64,000 nt of DNA from Ruegeria sp. HKCCD4315 (GTDB lineage: Bacteria > Pseudomonadota > Alphaproteobacteria > Rhodobacterales > Rhodobacteraceae), in NCBI RefSeq assembly GCF_013112245.1, contig NZ_WVRN01000001.1, positions 1,368,501-1,432,500 of the forward strand. Direction: 5' to 3'. Below are positions 54,068-62,599 of the stretch, one piece after another (position 1 is the stretch's first letter; each line of letters opens with the position of its first letter). The translations under genes were made by a program, and so were the position numbers. A model generated the notes under the pieces. The model saw nothing but the letters and a program-made list of their open reading frames with translations, had not been told where the DNA came from and made no database searches.

Positions 54068-54745
54068 TCATTCAGGCGGTTGGGTCGGGTCTTTTTCGTT
54101 GGGGTAAACCAGACCAGCCGAAATCACCAGTTTCGCTGCGTCTTCGATGCTCATATCCAGCAAGATTACGTCTTCGGCCGGAAAGAACAGGAGGAAGCCA
54201 GAGGTCGGGTTGGGCGTGGTCGGCACAAAGACGCTGAGCAATTCGCCCCCGGTTTCGGCCCGTTGGCTGACCTCGCCGCGCGCGCTTGTCGAAACAAAAC
54301 CGATAGCCCAGATGCCCCGGCGTGGATACTGAATCAGGCAGGCTTTTTCAAAGGACCGCTCGGTCTGCGCAAAGACCGTTTCCGAGATCTGCTTGATCCC
54401 GGAATAAACCGACCGCACGACGGGCATCCGGTCGACCAGGCTTTCGGCGAAATGGATCAGCGAGCGGCCCAGAATGCCTTTGGCGATCCACCCGACGATG
54501 ATTGTGAAGATCAGGAAGATCACCACACCCACACCGCGCAGGTTGATGCCCACATATTGTTCTGGTTGGAATTGTTGTGGAACCAGCGGCAGAACGGCGC
54601 TGTCGATCCAGCCGACCACCGACCAGATCAGCCAGACGGTTAACCAGACAGGTGCAATAACGACGATGCCGGTCAGAAAGGAGCCGCGCAGCCGTGAAAG
54701 CAGGCCGGGGCGGCGATGGGGCTCTTCGTCGAAAGGTGTGTTCAT
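54068..54745 (-). CDS. DUF502 membrane protein
   Basis: A 225-residue inner-membrane protein of the DUF502 family. Two long hydrophobic segments are GIVVIAPVWLTVWLIWSVVGWID and GVGVVIFLIFTIIVGWIAKGILG; a soluble C-terminal domain follows, with the family motifs VYSGIKQISETVF, GIWAIGFVSTSARG and VFVPTTPNPTSGFLLFFPAEDVI. The function is unassigned. The gene has its own upstream region of about 80 bases, and its end abuts the patatin-like gene. Confidence 0.9.
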   Translation of the reverse strand: MNTPFDEEPHRRPGLLSRLRGSFLTGIVVIAPVWLTVWLIWSVVGWIDSAVLPLVPQQFQPEQYVGINLRGVGVVIFLIFTIIVGWIAKGILGRSLIHFAESLVDRMPVVRSVYSGIKQISETVFAQTERSFEKACLIQYPRRGIWAIGFVSTSARGEVSQRAETGGELLSVFVPTTPNPTSGFLLFFPAEDVILLDMSIEDAAKLVISAGLVYPNEKDPTQPPE

Positions 54746-54824
54746 TGCAGGTCCGAGTGGGCAGTTCCGAATGGTTTCCGGGGTTTAGGTAGTCAATCCG
54801 TCGCTTTGGTACAATAGGGCTGCG

Positions 54825-55736
54825 TCAACCCTGCTGCACCAGCGACTGCGCGATTTTGGCGGCCAGGCGTGCGTTGTTGCGGACCAGCGCGATATTGGCC
54901 GTTAACGAACGGCCTTCGGTTTTCTCAAAAATGCGTTGCAGCAGATAGGGCGTCACGGCTTTGCCGGTGATGCGGTGGGCATCCGCGTCGGCTTGAGCCT
55001 CGGCGATGATCGGGGCCAGTTCCCCGGCCGCTATCTGATCGGCGGCAGGGATCGGGTTGGCAACCAGCTGTCCGCCGGGCAGACCCAGCACACGCCGGGT
55101 GGCATGGGCTTTGGCGATGGCTTCGGCACTGTCCATACGCAGAGGCGCGGAAAAAGGTGATTTGGCCGACCAAAATGCAGGGAACTCATCTTGCCTATAC
55201 GCGATGACCGGCACGCCCAAAGTCTCTAGCACTTCAAGCGTTTTGGCGAGGTCCAGGATAGCTTTGGCCCCGGCAGCAACCACTGTGACCGGCGTATGGC
55301 CCAGCTCGTGCAGGTCAGCAGAAATGTCGAACGTTGTCTCTGCGCCCTGATGCACACCACCGATGCCGCCAGTGGCAAAGACCTCTATCCCGGCGTATTG
55401 CGCGGCGATCATTGTGGCGGCGACGGTTGTGGCCCCGGTGCCTCCGGTCGAAATGCAGGCCGCCATGTCTGCGCGCGAGATTTTGGCGACACCCTGTGCC
55501 TGTCCCAGCCATTGCAGTTGCTCGGGTTCCAGCCCCACGTGCAGTTTACCTGCAATCACCGCCATGGTTGCCGGAACTGCGCCCGCATCACGAATGTCCT
55601 GTTCGACCTGAGCCGCAACTTCGACGTTTTGCGGGTAGGGCATTCCATGGGTGATGATGGTGCTTTCCAGCGCAACGATGGGTTGGCCTGCGTCTTTGGC
55701 GGCGCGGACCTCAGCTGAGTATTGGATTTCGATCAC
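54825..55736 (-). CDS. psuG: Pseudouridine-5-phosphate glycosidase
   Basis: An enzyme that reversibly splits pseudouridine 5-phosphate into uracil and ribose 5-phosphate, 303 residues. Family motifs are VALESTIITHGMPYPQN (about 22-38), the metal and lysine region SRADMAACISTGGTGATTVAATM and GGIGGVHQGAETTFDISADLHELG. It overlaps the kinase gene upstream by 4 bases, and the two form the pseudouridine catabolic unit. No transporter gene lies next to them. Confidence 0.95.
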   Translation of the reverse strand: MIEIQYSAEVRAAKDAGQPIVALESTIITHGMPYPQNVEVAAQVEQDIRDAGAVPATMAVIAGKLHVGLEPEQLQWLGQAQGVAKISRADMAACISTGGTGATTVAATMIAAQYAGIEVFATGGIGGVHQGAETTFDISADLHELGHTPVTVVAAGAKAILDLAKTLEVLETLGVPVIAYRQDEFPAFWSAKSPFSAPLRMDSAEAIAKAHATRRVLGLPGGQLVANPIPAADQIAAGELAPIIAEAQADADAHRITGKAVTPYLLQRIFEKTEGRSLTANIALVRNNARLAAKIAQSLVQQG

Positions 55737-56626
55737 AGTGGGGTTTCTCCGGAAACATAGGTTGCAGCGGCGTGCAGAGCGCGGGTCAGGGCCTCGTCAC
55801 TCGATGCGCCGCCGGATTCTGAGGCGATATGGGCCGCCATGAAGGTATCCCCGGCACCGGTCACTCGGGTGACCAGAACGGACGGGGGTGTTTGAGTTAG
55901 AATCTCGTCGGAACTGCCTACGGTGGCTGAGTTTCCGCCGTCAGTCACCAGCACGCGTAGCGCACCGCGATCCAGCAGACCCTTGGCAGCGGATTCGGAG
56001 TCAGTGAATTCACGTTGGCACAAGATGCCGGCCTCTTCGAGGTTCACGTAAAGTGTGGCGCGGGCGTGCTTGAGGAAGGGTAGCAGCCTTTCCGCTTTGC
56101 CGGGCGAGGCCGGGGCCACGCGCAGGTCGGCGCGGGCAAAGGCGGGGCTTTGAGCAATTTCTTCCAACAGGTCCAGCGTCAGGTTGCCATCCAGCGCGAT
56201 GGGTCCTTCAAAGGGCGTGTTCTCATAGCCCAGTGGTCCATGCATCAAAGGGCGCAGGATCTTTGCACCCGCAGCCTCCAGCGAGTGCGCGTCAGCAATT
56301 GCGGCGATCAACCCGTTTGCGCCTTCTACGGCCATATAGCGATCGGTCGGCAAATCCTGAGAGCGATAGATGTGATCCGTGACCATGCCCAGCCGCGAAC
56401 AGGCGTGGACAAGCTCATCACCCTCGGGATCGCGACCAATTGCGGTGAGCAAAGTAGGGGTCATACCAAAGCGCACGAGTGTCATGGCGATGTTCATCGC
56501 AACGCCGCCGGGCAACCGGGTGATGCGCCCCGGCACGTCCGAACCTTGTCGCATAGCGCTTGCTGATCGTCCGATCACGTCCCACAGGACCGAACCGATA
56601 CATAGTATATTGGCGTTCTGAGTCAT
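55733..56626 (-). CDS. psuK: Pseudouridine kinase, PfkB family
   Basis: A 297-residue ribokinase-type sugar kinase. The first motif is GGVAMNIAMTLVRFG, and the second, near the C-terminus, is VTGAGDTFMAAHIA with the catalytic aspartate. It overlaps psuG by 4 bases and in this setting should phosphorylate pseudouridine to its 5-phosphate. The operon context is the main support for the substrate. Confidence 0.9.
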   Translation of the reverse strand: MTQNANILCIGSVLWDVIGRSASAMRQGSDVPGRITRLPGGVAMNIAMTLVRFGMTPTLLTAIGRDPEGDELVHACSRLGMVTDHIYRSQDLPTDRYMAVEGANGLIAAIADAHSLEAAGAKILRPLMHGPLGYENTPFEGPIALDGNLTLDLLEEIAQSPAFARADLRVAPASPGKAERLLPFLKHARATLYVNLEEAGILCQREFTDSESAAKGLLDRGALRVLVTDGGNSATVGSSDEILTQTPPSVLVTRVTGAGDTFMAAHIASESGGASSDEALTRALHAAATYVSGETPL

Positions 56627-56795
56627 GAGGATGTCATGCCGCAGCGGTGATGCCCGTGCAAGTCAGAACGTAACCGCTGTCAGATATTCCCTAACCCCCC
56701 GGCATTTACGCCTTTTACGCTTGCGAACAGAGACCTGCACGGGAACAATTGACCACAATGATTGGTGATTTGTTTCTTTTACCGGAGAGTTTCTT

Positions 56796-57938
56796 ATGAA
56801 CGGCCGTGTATTTCGGGCCATCCTTCGTGTCTTTGCCCTCATTATTTTTAGCTGTTTGGTCTTTGCGTTCCTTTCTTCAAGCGCGGGGCGGGCGCAATCT
56901 GAACAACCTACGGTGATTGATTTCTGGATCGCCGATGAAAAGCTGTTCCTTGAGGTTGGATTGAATGCTGAAGCACTGTTGCTTGGGTTTGATCCAACAC
57001 GGCATGAAGTTCTTTCCGGGGATCCGCAGTATCTGGCTCTGCGGCAGACGACGTCATCGGAACTGGAACCAAAGATCAGAGCGTTTGTTGAAACGTGGGT
57101 GCAGGACGTCGAAGTTCAGGTTCCCGAGCGTTTGAAACTGACTTTGGAACGCGTGCTTGTCCTTGAAGGCGGTGGTAAAGAAGAAGCGCGTGTTACCAAA
57201 CTGCTGCTAACAGCACCTTTTCCGGATCAAGCTTCGAACCTGAAAATGCGCTGGCCGGTTGATGGCGGGCCGATTGTGCTGCGGCAGCAGGGCGTTGCGG
57301 CGCCCTATACCAGTTACTTGGCGGCCGGTGAAACCAGCCCTCTCATACCATTGCGCGGAGGGGCATCCTTGACGCCGCAACAGACACTAAAGACGTTTTT
57401 TGCGTTGGGGATCGAGTACGTCATAAACGCTCCGTTCACACCGTGCTTGCTTGCCCTGGTCCTTGTGTTTCTGTCTTTGTCCTTGCGAGCAGTCGTGGCG
57501 CAGGTGGTGTTTCTGTCAGTTGGCGTGTTCGTTGGGCTTGGCTTGGCTGTCTACGACGTGTTGAACGTGCCGACCTATGTCGGTTTACATGCGCCGACGG
57601 CGTTTGTCATCGGGCTGGCGTTGTGGAACCTCGTGGCACGACGGTTGCAGGTCGCGCGGCTGTTGACCGTGTTTGCTGGCGGAACAGTGTTTGGATTGGC
57701 GTTGGCAAGGGCTCTTCGGGCTATCGGCGTGCCGCCGGACCATCAGCTTCCAGCGATGTTGGGGTTTGGGGCTGGGGTTGTGGTGCCGCTGGTTTTGGCT
57801 GCCTCGGCTGCGTTTGGACTGGCGCTATTGTTTGCTGGCCGTTCGCACAGGACCCGCGGCCGGATTGCAGTTCTGGCCTCAATCCTGATTGCAGGGCTCG
57901 GGGTGTATTGGCTAGCCGAGCCTTGGATGTTGGGGTGA
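56796..57938 (+). CDS. HupE/UreJ-like membrane protein, degenerate
   Basis: A 380-residue protein with an N-terminal signal or anchor (LRVFALIIFSCLVFAFLSSSAG), a soluble extracytoplasmic domain (about 35-200) and a membrane domain of six helices (from about 215). The junction reads TFFALGIEYVINAPFTPCLLALVLVFL, which lines up with the HupE/UreJ motif G-x-E-H-I-x-x-G-x-D-H-x-x-F in position, but the metal-type residues H, D and H are replaced by Y, P and C. Function unknown. It is divergent from psuK and convergent with the ThiE-like gene with a 7-base space. Confidence 0.7.
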   Translation: MNGRVFRAILRVFALIIFSCLVFAFLSSSAGRAQSEQPTVIDFWIADEKLFLEVGLNAEALLLGFDPTRHEVLSGDPQYLALRQTTSSELEPKIRAFVETWVQDVEVQVPERLKLTLERVLVLEGGGKEEARVTKLLLTAPFPDQASNLKMRWPVDGGPIVLRQQGVAAPYTSYLAAGETSPLIPLRGGASLTPQQTLKTFFALGIEYVINAPFTPCLLALVLVFLSLSLRAVVAQVVFLSVGVFVGLGLAVYDVLNVPTYVGLHAPTAFVIGLALWNLVARRLQVARLLTVFAGGTVFGLALARALRAIGVPPDHQLPAMLGFGAGVVVPLVLAASAAFGLALLFAGRSHRTRGRIAVLASILIAGLGVYWLAEPWMLG

Positions 57939-57945
57939 TGCCCGG

Positions 57946-58566
57946 TTAGGACATCGCTGCTGTTAGAGTGTTCAGCGTGCCAAGCGGATCGTCGCTGTTC
58001 CAGATTTCGTCCCCAATGCCGAAGAAATCGGTGCAGGGGGCCAGGTCGCGGATCAGGTCGGGCGTTAGTCCACCTTCGGCCACAACCGGAACTTCGATCA
58101 TCTCGGACCACCACTGGAACAAATCCCTTTCGGCACGCGTGCCATCGCCCAAAGCGGTGGTGCCAACAGGACCGAAGGCTACATAATCGGCACCGTTTTC
58201 ACCAGCAGTCATACCGTCATGGCTGGAGGCACCGCAGAAACTACCGACAATTGCATCTGTGCCCAATTCCTTGCGCACAGCCCTGACGGACCGAGCCGCG
58301 TCGTCCAAATGCACACCGTCCAGACCAAGACGCTGGGCCAGCAGCACGTGGTTCGAAATAACGATGGCCACATCACGCGCGTGGGCAACCTCGCGGCAGG
58401 CATCCGCCGCACGGGAAAGGGTGTCTTCGTCGTTTCCGGCCAGCGCCAGACGAATGCAGGCGATATCGGCACCGTCCAATACCGTTGCCAGCTTGTTTGT
58501 GAAGGTGCTCAACTCGATGGTCGGAGGCGTGATCAGGTAAATCTGCGGCTGCTCGGGGGTGTCCAT
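57946..58566 (-). CDS. ThiE/TenI-like thiamine phosphate synthase family protein
   Basis: A 206-residue TIM-barrel protein of the thiamine phosphate synthase superfamily. Visible elements are IYLITPPTI at the start, GLDGVHLDDAARS (phosphate or substrate loop), GADYVAFGPVGTTALGDG, resembling the family's GADYIGFGPIFPT, and VVAEGGLTPDLI. The start MDTPEQPQ at 58566 is preferred to one 20 codons upstream. The missing K-x-x-A segment leaves open whether it makes thiamine phosphate or acts as TenI. No other thi genes are nearby. Confidence 0.8.
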   Translation of the reverse strand: MDTPEQPQIYLITPPTIELSTFTNKLATVLDGADIACIRLALAGNDEDTLSRAADACREVAHARDVAIVISNHVLLAQRLGLDGVHLDDAARSVRAVRKELGTDAIVGSFCGASSHDGMTAGENGADYVAFGPVGTTALGDGTRAERDLFQWWSEMIEVPVVAEGGLTPDLIRDLAPCTDFFGIGDEIWNSDDPLGTLNTLTAAMS

Positions 58567-58640
58567 GGGCGCGTCCTTCGGCTTTTGGTCTTTGGCGCGG
58601 TTTAGCGGATTGCGGCGGGGAAGCAAACTTTTTAGCCCGC

Positions 58641-58672
58641 CAAGCAGGTATTTGGAAACAGAAGAAGAGGAT
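58641..58672. repeat. Weak degenerate intergenic repeat, copy F
   Basis: The sequence aggtatttggaaacagaaga (58646-58665) recalls the gtattt...cagaagaa element at 4297-4316 (copy E) and the gtattttt...agatgaag core of copies A to D. The match is short, so membership is uncertain. Confidence 0.35.
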
Positions 58673-58729
58673 CGGGTTGCCCTGTTGACGCCGTCGGATT
58701 AGAGCGGGCGGAACTTTTCGGAGACAGCC

Positions 58730-59473
58730 ATGCCCAGCGATACATCTCAGCCCTCTTTCGTGCTCGTGCGCCCGCAGATGGGCGAAAACATCGGCGCCGC
58801 TGCACGCGCGATGTGGAATTTCGGTCTGGACCGTATGCGCATTGTGGCCCCGCGCGACGGCTGGCCGAACCCCAAAGCCGTGGCCATGTCCAGCGGGGCA
58901 GGGCGGTTGCTGGATGAGGCGCAATTGTTCGACGATCTGGCAGGTTCGCTGGCCGACAGCACGTTTGTCTTCGCGACCACCGCCCGGCAACGTGGATTGA
59001 CCAAGCCGGTCTACAGCCCAGAACGTGCGATGCAGATCGCGGCTGAGAAAGTCGCAGCAGGAGAGAAAGTCGCCGTGCTGTTCGGTCCTGAACGCGCAGG
59101 GCTTGAGAATGAAGACATTGCAAAGGCCAACGCGATCATATCGGTTCCGGTGAACCCGGAATACGCCTCGCTGAACCTGGGGCAGTGCGTGTTGCTGACC
59201 GCCTATGAGTGGATGCGCCAGACCGGAGACGTGATGCACGAGACCACCGATCTGGGCAAGGGCGACTGGGCCACAGGGATCGAAGTGGAAAAACTGGTCG
59301 AGCATTACGAGGATCGTCTGGAAGAGGCCGGGTTCTTCTATCCCCCTGAAAAAGCAGAGGGTATGAAAGTTAATCTGCGAAATCTGTGGTCGCGGATGCG
59401 GATGACGCGGGCTGATGTGCAGATGCTGCATGGAATCATGCGGCAGATGGTCCGCTGGAAAGACAAAAGCTGA
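58730..59473 (+). CDS. trmJ: tRNA methyltransferase TrmJ-like
   Basis: A 247-residue SPOUT-class methyltransferase of the TrmH family. The start FVLVRPQMGENIGAAARAMWNFGLDRMRIVAPRDGWPN and the trefoil-knot motif GPERAGLENEDI with NPEYASLNLGQCVLLTAYEWMR match TrmJ, which makes 2'-O-methylated nucleosides at position 32 of tRNA. ctaA follows on the same strand after 59 bases. Confidence 0.88.
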   Translation: MPSDTSQPSFVLVRPQMGENIGAAARAMWNFGLDRMRIVAPRDGWPNPKAVAMSSGAGRLLDEAQLFDDLAGSLADSTFVFATTARQRGLTKPVYSPERAMQIAAEKVAAGEKVAVLFGPERAGLENEDIAKANAIISVPVNPEYASLNLGQCVLLTAYEWMRQTGDVMHETTDLGKGDWATGIEVEKLVEHYEDRLEEAGFFYPPEKAEGMKVNLRNLWSRMRMTRADVQMLHGIMRQMVRWKDKS

Positions 59474-59532
59474 GGCTGGACCTATCTTCCACCAAGCCCT
59501 AGCTTGCGACAAAATCAGGACGTGAGGACAGC

Positions 59533-60678
59533 ATGAGCGGTAAGCGCAGCATCTTCGAAGAGGTCTCGGACACCGAAAAACAACAAGCCGTGCAACCGGG
59601 AATGATCGACCGGGGACGCGGCGGCGCGCGGCAGGCAATCCGCGTTTGGTTGATGATCCTGTTTGCTTTGGTTGTTGTGATGATCGCAGTTGGTGGCTTG
59701 ACGCGCCTGACTGACAGCGGTCTTTCGATCACGGAATGGCGCCCGATCACCGGAGCCATCCCGCCGATGAATGAGGCCGACTGGCAGGCGGAATTCGACA
59801 AATACAAGCAGATCGACCAGTGGCGCATTCAAAACCAATGGATGGAGTTGAATGATTTCAAGTTCATCTACTGGTGGGAATGGGGCCATCGTCAACTGGG
59901 CCGCGTGATCGGACTTGTCTGGGCCCTCGGGTTCTTTGGTTTCTTAGCTGCACGTAAAATTCCAACCGGCTGGACCGGTAAGCTGTTGATTCCGGGCCTT
60001 TTAGGCGGTGTTCAAGGTGCGGTCGGATGGTGGATGGTCGCCTCGGGCGTGACGCAGGGTGAGGGCATGACCGCCGTTGCCAGTTATCGTCTGGCCACAC
60101 ATTTGGGTCTGGCTTTTGTGATCCTGGGCTTCTTGGCGTGGTACATCTTTGAACTTGGCCGCGAAGAACGCGACCTGATGCAGGCGCGCCGCGCGAAAGA
60201 GGCCAAACTGTTCTCGCTGTCCACCGGTCTGATGCATTTCGCCTTTTTACAAATACTCATCGGCGCGCTGGTTGCTGGGATTGACGCCGGGCGGTCTTAC
60301 ACCGACTGGCCCTTGATCGGCGGGCAAGTATTCCCACCCGATGCCACAGCGCTGGAGCCAACGTGGCGGAATTTCTTTGAAAGTCCCGGATTGGTGCAAT
60401 TCATCCACCGCTGTGCGGGATATCTGCTGTTCATCTTTGCTTTCGTCGTCTGGCGTCGTGGCGGCACCAGCGCACATCCACAGACACGTTTTGCCTTCAA
60501 CGCCGCCTTTGCTGCGCTGGCATTGCAGGTTGTCGTCGGCATCGTGACTGTTGTCTACGGTGCGCCCTGGCAGATCGCTATCTTCCATCAGTTCATGGCC
60601 GTTGTCGTCTGGACCCTAATCCTGCGCGCCCGGTTCTTGACCGCTTATCCCATCGCAACATCCCTGCGCGGAGTATGA
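59533..60678 (+). CDS. ctaA: Heme A synthase
   Basis: A 381-residue membrane enzyme that oxidises heme O to heme A for cytochrome c oxidase. Eight helices are expected, with conserved histidines in EWGHRQLGRVIG, LATHLGLAFVILGF, QFIHRCAGYLLF and FHQFMAVVVWTL. GGLTRLTDSGLSITEWRPI marks the long type of alphaproteobacterial CtaA. The ribosome binding site is gagga. The M32 peptidase gene starts 5 bases after its stop. Confidence 0.95.
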   Translation: MSGKRSIFEEVSDTEKQQAVQPGMIDRGRGGARQAIRVWLMILFALVVVMIAVGGLTRLTDSGLSITEWRPITGAIPPMNEADWQAEFDKYKQIDQWRIQNQWMELNDFKFIYWWEWGHRQLGRVIGLVWALGFFGFLAARKIPTGWTGKLLIPGLLGGVQGAVGWWMVASGVTQGEGMTAVASYRLATHLGLAFVILGFLAWYIFELGREERDLMQARRAKEAKLFSLSTGLMHFAFLQILIGALVAGIDAGRSYTDWPLIGGQVFPPDATALEPTWRNFFESPGLVQFIHRCAGYLLFIFAFVVWRRGGTSAHPQTRFAFNAAFAALALQVVVGIVTVVYGAPWQIAIFHQFMAVVVWTLILRARFLTAYPIATSLRGV

Positions 60679-60682
60679 TCCT

Positions 60683-62152
60683 ATGACCGCTTTCAACGAG
60701 CTTATGGCCTTTCAGCGTGAAACCTCGGCTTTGGGCCAGATTGCCGGGCGGTTGGGTTGGGATCAGGAAACCGTCATGCCACGCGGGGCGGCGCCGCAGC
60801 GTGCCGAAGAAATGGCCGCGATTGAGGCCGTTCTTCACGCGCGAAAATCTGACCCACGCGTGGCTGAGTGGCTGGAACAGGCGGCACCTCAGGATGAGGT
60901 CGGTAAAGCGCAAATTCGTGAAATCCGCCGCGCGTATGAACGCGCCGTGAAAGTGCCAGCCGATCTGGCAACGACCATTGCCCGTGTCACGTCCGCCGCA
61001 CAGGGAACTTGGGCACAGGCCCGGGCGGATGAAGACGTTTCCGCGTTCCTTCCGGTTTTGGAAGAAGTGGTCTCACTCAAGCGTCAGGAGGGTGAGGCAT
61101 TGGCGCAGGGCGGTGACGTCTATGACGCGATGGTCGAGGATTATGAGCCCTATACAACCGGCGCACAAATTGCGGCCATTTTTGATGAAATGCGCCCACG
61201 TCTGGTGGCTTTGCGTACCGCCGTATTGGATCGGCCGGAACCGGCAGCTCTGAATGGTAGCTTTGATGAGCAAACCCAGATGCGCCTGACGCAAAAACTG
61301 GCGACAACATTTGGATATGATCTGAATAACGGCCGGGTGGACAAGGCGGTGCATCCGTTTAGCTCGGGCAGCGGTTTGGACGTGCGTATCACCACGCGCA
61401 CCAGCGAAACGGATCCCTTTAATTGCTTCTATTCCACCATTCACGAGGTCGGCCACGCCGCGTATGAGCAGGGTATCGACAAAGCCTATTTGCTGACCCC
61501 GCTTGGGTCCGGTGTGTCAATGGGCGTACACGAAAGCCAAAGCCGGATCTATGAAAACCAACTTGGCCGCTCACGCGCCTTTACCGGTTGGCTGTTCACC
61601 CAAATGACTGAGGCTTTTGGTGATTTCGGCATTGCCAATGCAGATGCGTTTTATGCGACTGTCAACCGAGTTCATAATGGCTATATCCGGACCGAGGCGG
61701 ATGAAGTGCAATACAACCTACACATCATGCTGCGTTTTGATCTGGAACGCGCCCTGATGGCCGGAGACTTGCAGGTGAGCGACCTCGAATCCGCGTGGAA
61801 CGATCGGTTCAAGACAGATTTTGGCTACGCGGTCGACAAACCTTCGAATGGCTGTTTGCAGGATGTGCACTGGTCCGTTGGGCTGTTCGGCTACTTCCCG
61901 ACCTACTCCTTGGGCAACGTTTATGCCGGATGCCTTTATCAGGCTTTGCGTGCAGCCGTACCGGGGCTGGATACCCAACTTTCCGAGGGTGATACTTCGG
62001 GCGCTACGGGCTGGTTGCGGGATCAGGTTCAGCAGCATGGCGGGCTTTATGCACCGCGAGACGTCATCGCACGTGCCAGCGGCGTAGAGCCGGGGCCGGA
62101 GCCATTGCTTTCCTATCTGGAAGAAAAGTTCGGAACATTATACGGGCTCTGA
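60683..62152 (+). CDS. Carboxypeptidase, M32 family
   Basis: A 489-residue zinc metallocarboxypeptidase of the M32 (Taq) family. The zinc site is HEVGH (H254, H258) within TIHEVGHAAYEQG, and the third ligand is E284 in VHESQSRIYEN. FDERTQ-like and FSSGSGLDVRITTR segments upstream match the family. It is cytoplasmic, with no signal peptide. It lies directly after ctaA and may share its transcript, with no obvious functional link. Confidence 0.94.
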   Translation: MTAFNELMAFQRETSALGQIAGRLGWDQETVMPRGAAPQRAEEMAAIEAVLHARKSDPRVAEWLEQAAPQDEVGKAQIREIRRAYERAVKVPADLATTIARVTSAAQGTWAQARADEDVSAFLPVLEEVVSLKRQEGEALAQGGDVYDAMVEDYEPYTTGAQIAAIFDEMRPRLVALRTAVLDRPEPAALNGSFDEQTQMRLTQKLATTFGYDLNNGRVDKAVHPFSSGSGLDVRITTRTSETDPFNCFYSTIHEVGHAAYEQGIDKAYLLTPLGSGVSMGVHESQSRIYENQLGRSRAFTGWLFTQMTEAFGDFGIANADAFYATVNRVHNGYIRTEADEVQYNLHIMLRFDLERALMAGDLQVSDLESAWNDRFKTDFGYAVDKPSNGCLQDVHWSVGLFGYFPTYSLGNVYAGCLYQALRAAVPGLDTQLSEGDTSGATGWLRDQVQQHGGLYAPRDVIARASGVEPGPEPLLSYLEEKFGTLYGL

Positions 62153-62599
62153 GCTGAACATACGTTTTCCGGCCTGTTTTCACCAAGACAGGACCTCCCG
62201 AGTGACGCTGCGGGGAAAGGGCGGTTTTTGACCGTGATTCACTGTAGATTCACTGATCCACAGATGATTGCAGTTGGTAATGTCGATACAGCGCAAGTGT
62301 CATCAGATTGCGGCCTAATACGTGCGGCATCCACTAAGGTGGTCTTTACGCATGTTTGGCCTTTACAAGATAGCCTAGAGTTTATGTTTGGGATTGAAAT
62401 AATTGTATCCCAAAAGGCTTAAATACCCTCATTCTACCCCACCGTTGCAGTATTGGTAACGATGCCGAGGGTCTTCCCTTCAAATGAGGTGAAAAGGTGG
62501 TCAAATTGTGGTTGCGTTGCTAGTTGTACTCAGGTCTGTGCAGCACTTCCTTAGGAGTGCGAATTCGTAAAAAGTGATTGAAGGGTAGGGGTTAAACAC
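62153..62599. other. AT-richer intergenic region with an inverted repeat
   Basis: This 447-base gap before the VPLPA-CTERM gene has no convincing gene; a plus-strand frame at 62228-62422 has neither a good start nor family character. It holds one clear feature, an 8-bp perfect inverted repeat TTTGGGAT (62387-62394) and ATCCCAAA (62407-62414) with a 12-base AT-rich loop, no T run after it and so no terminator. It could be an operator for the gene downstream. Confidence 0.5.

Noticed and set aside
57946..58566. Calling the ThiE-like protein a certain thiamine phosphate synthase
   Set aside because: The fold is clear but the residues that separate ThiE from TenI are not all visible and no thiamine genes are adjacent, so no gene symbol was given.
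62228..62422. A 64-codon frame before the VPLPA-CTERM gene
   Set aside because: Alternative start, no ribosome binding site and no recognisable domain.
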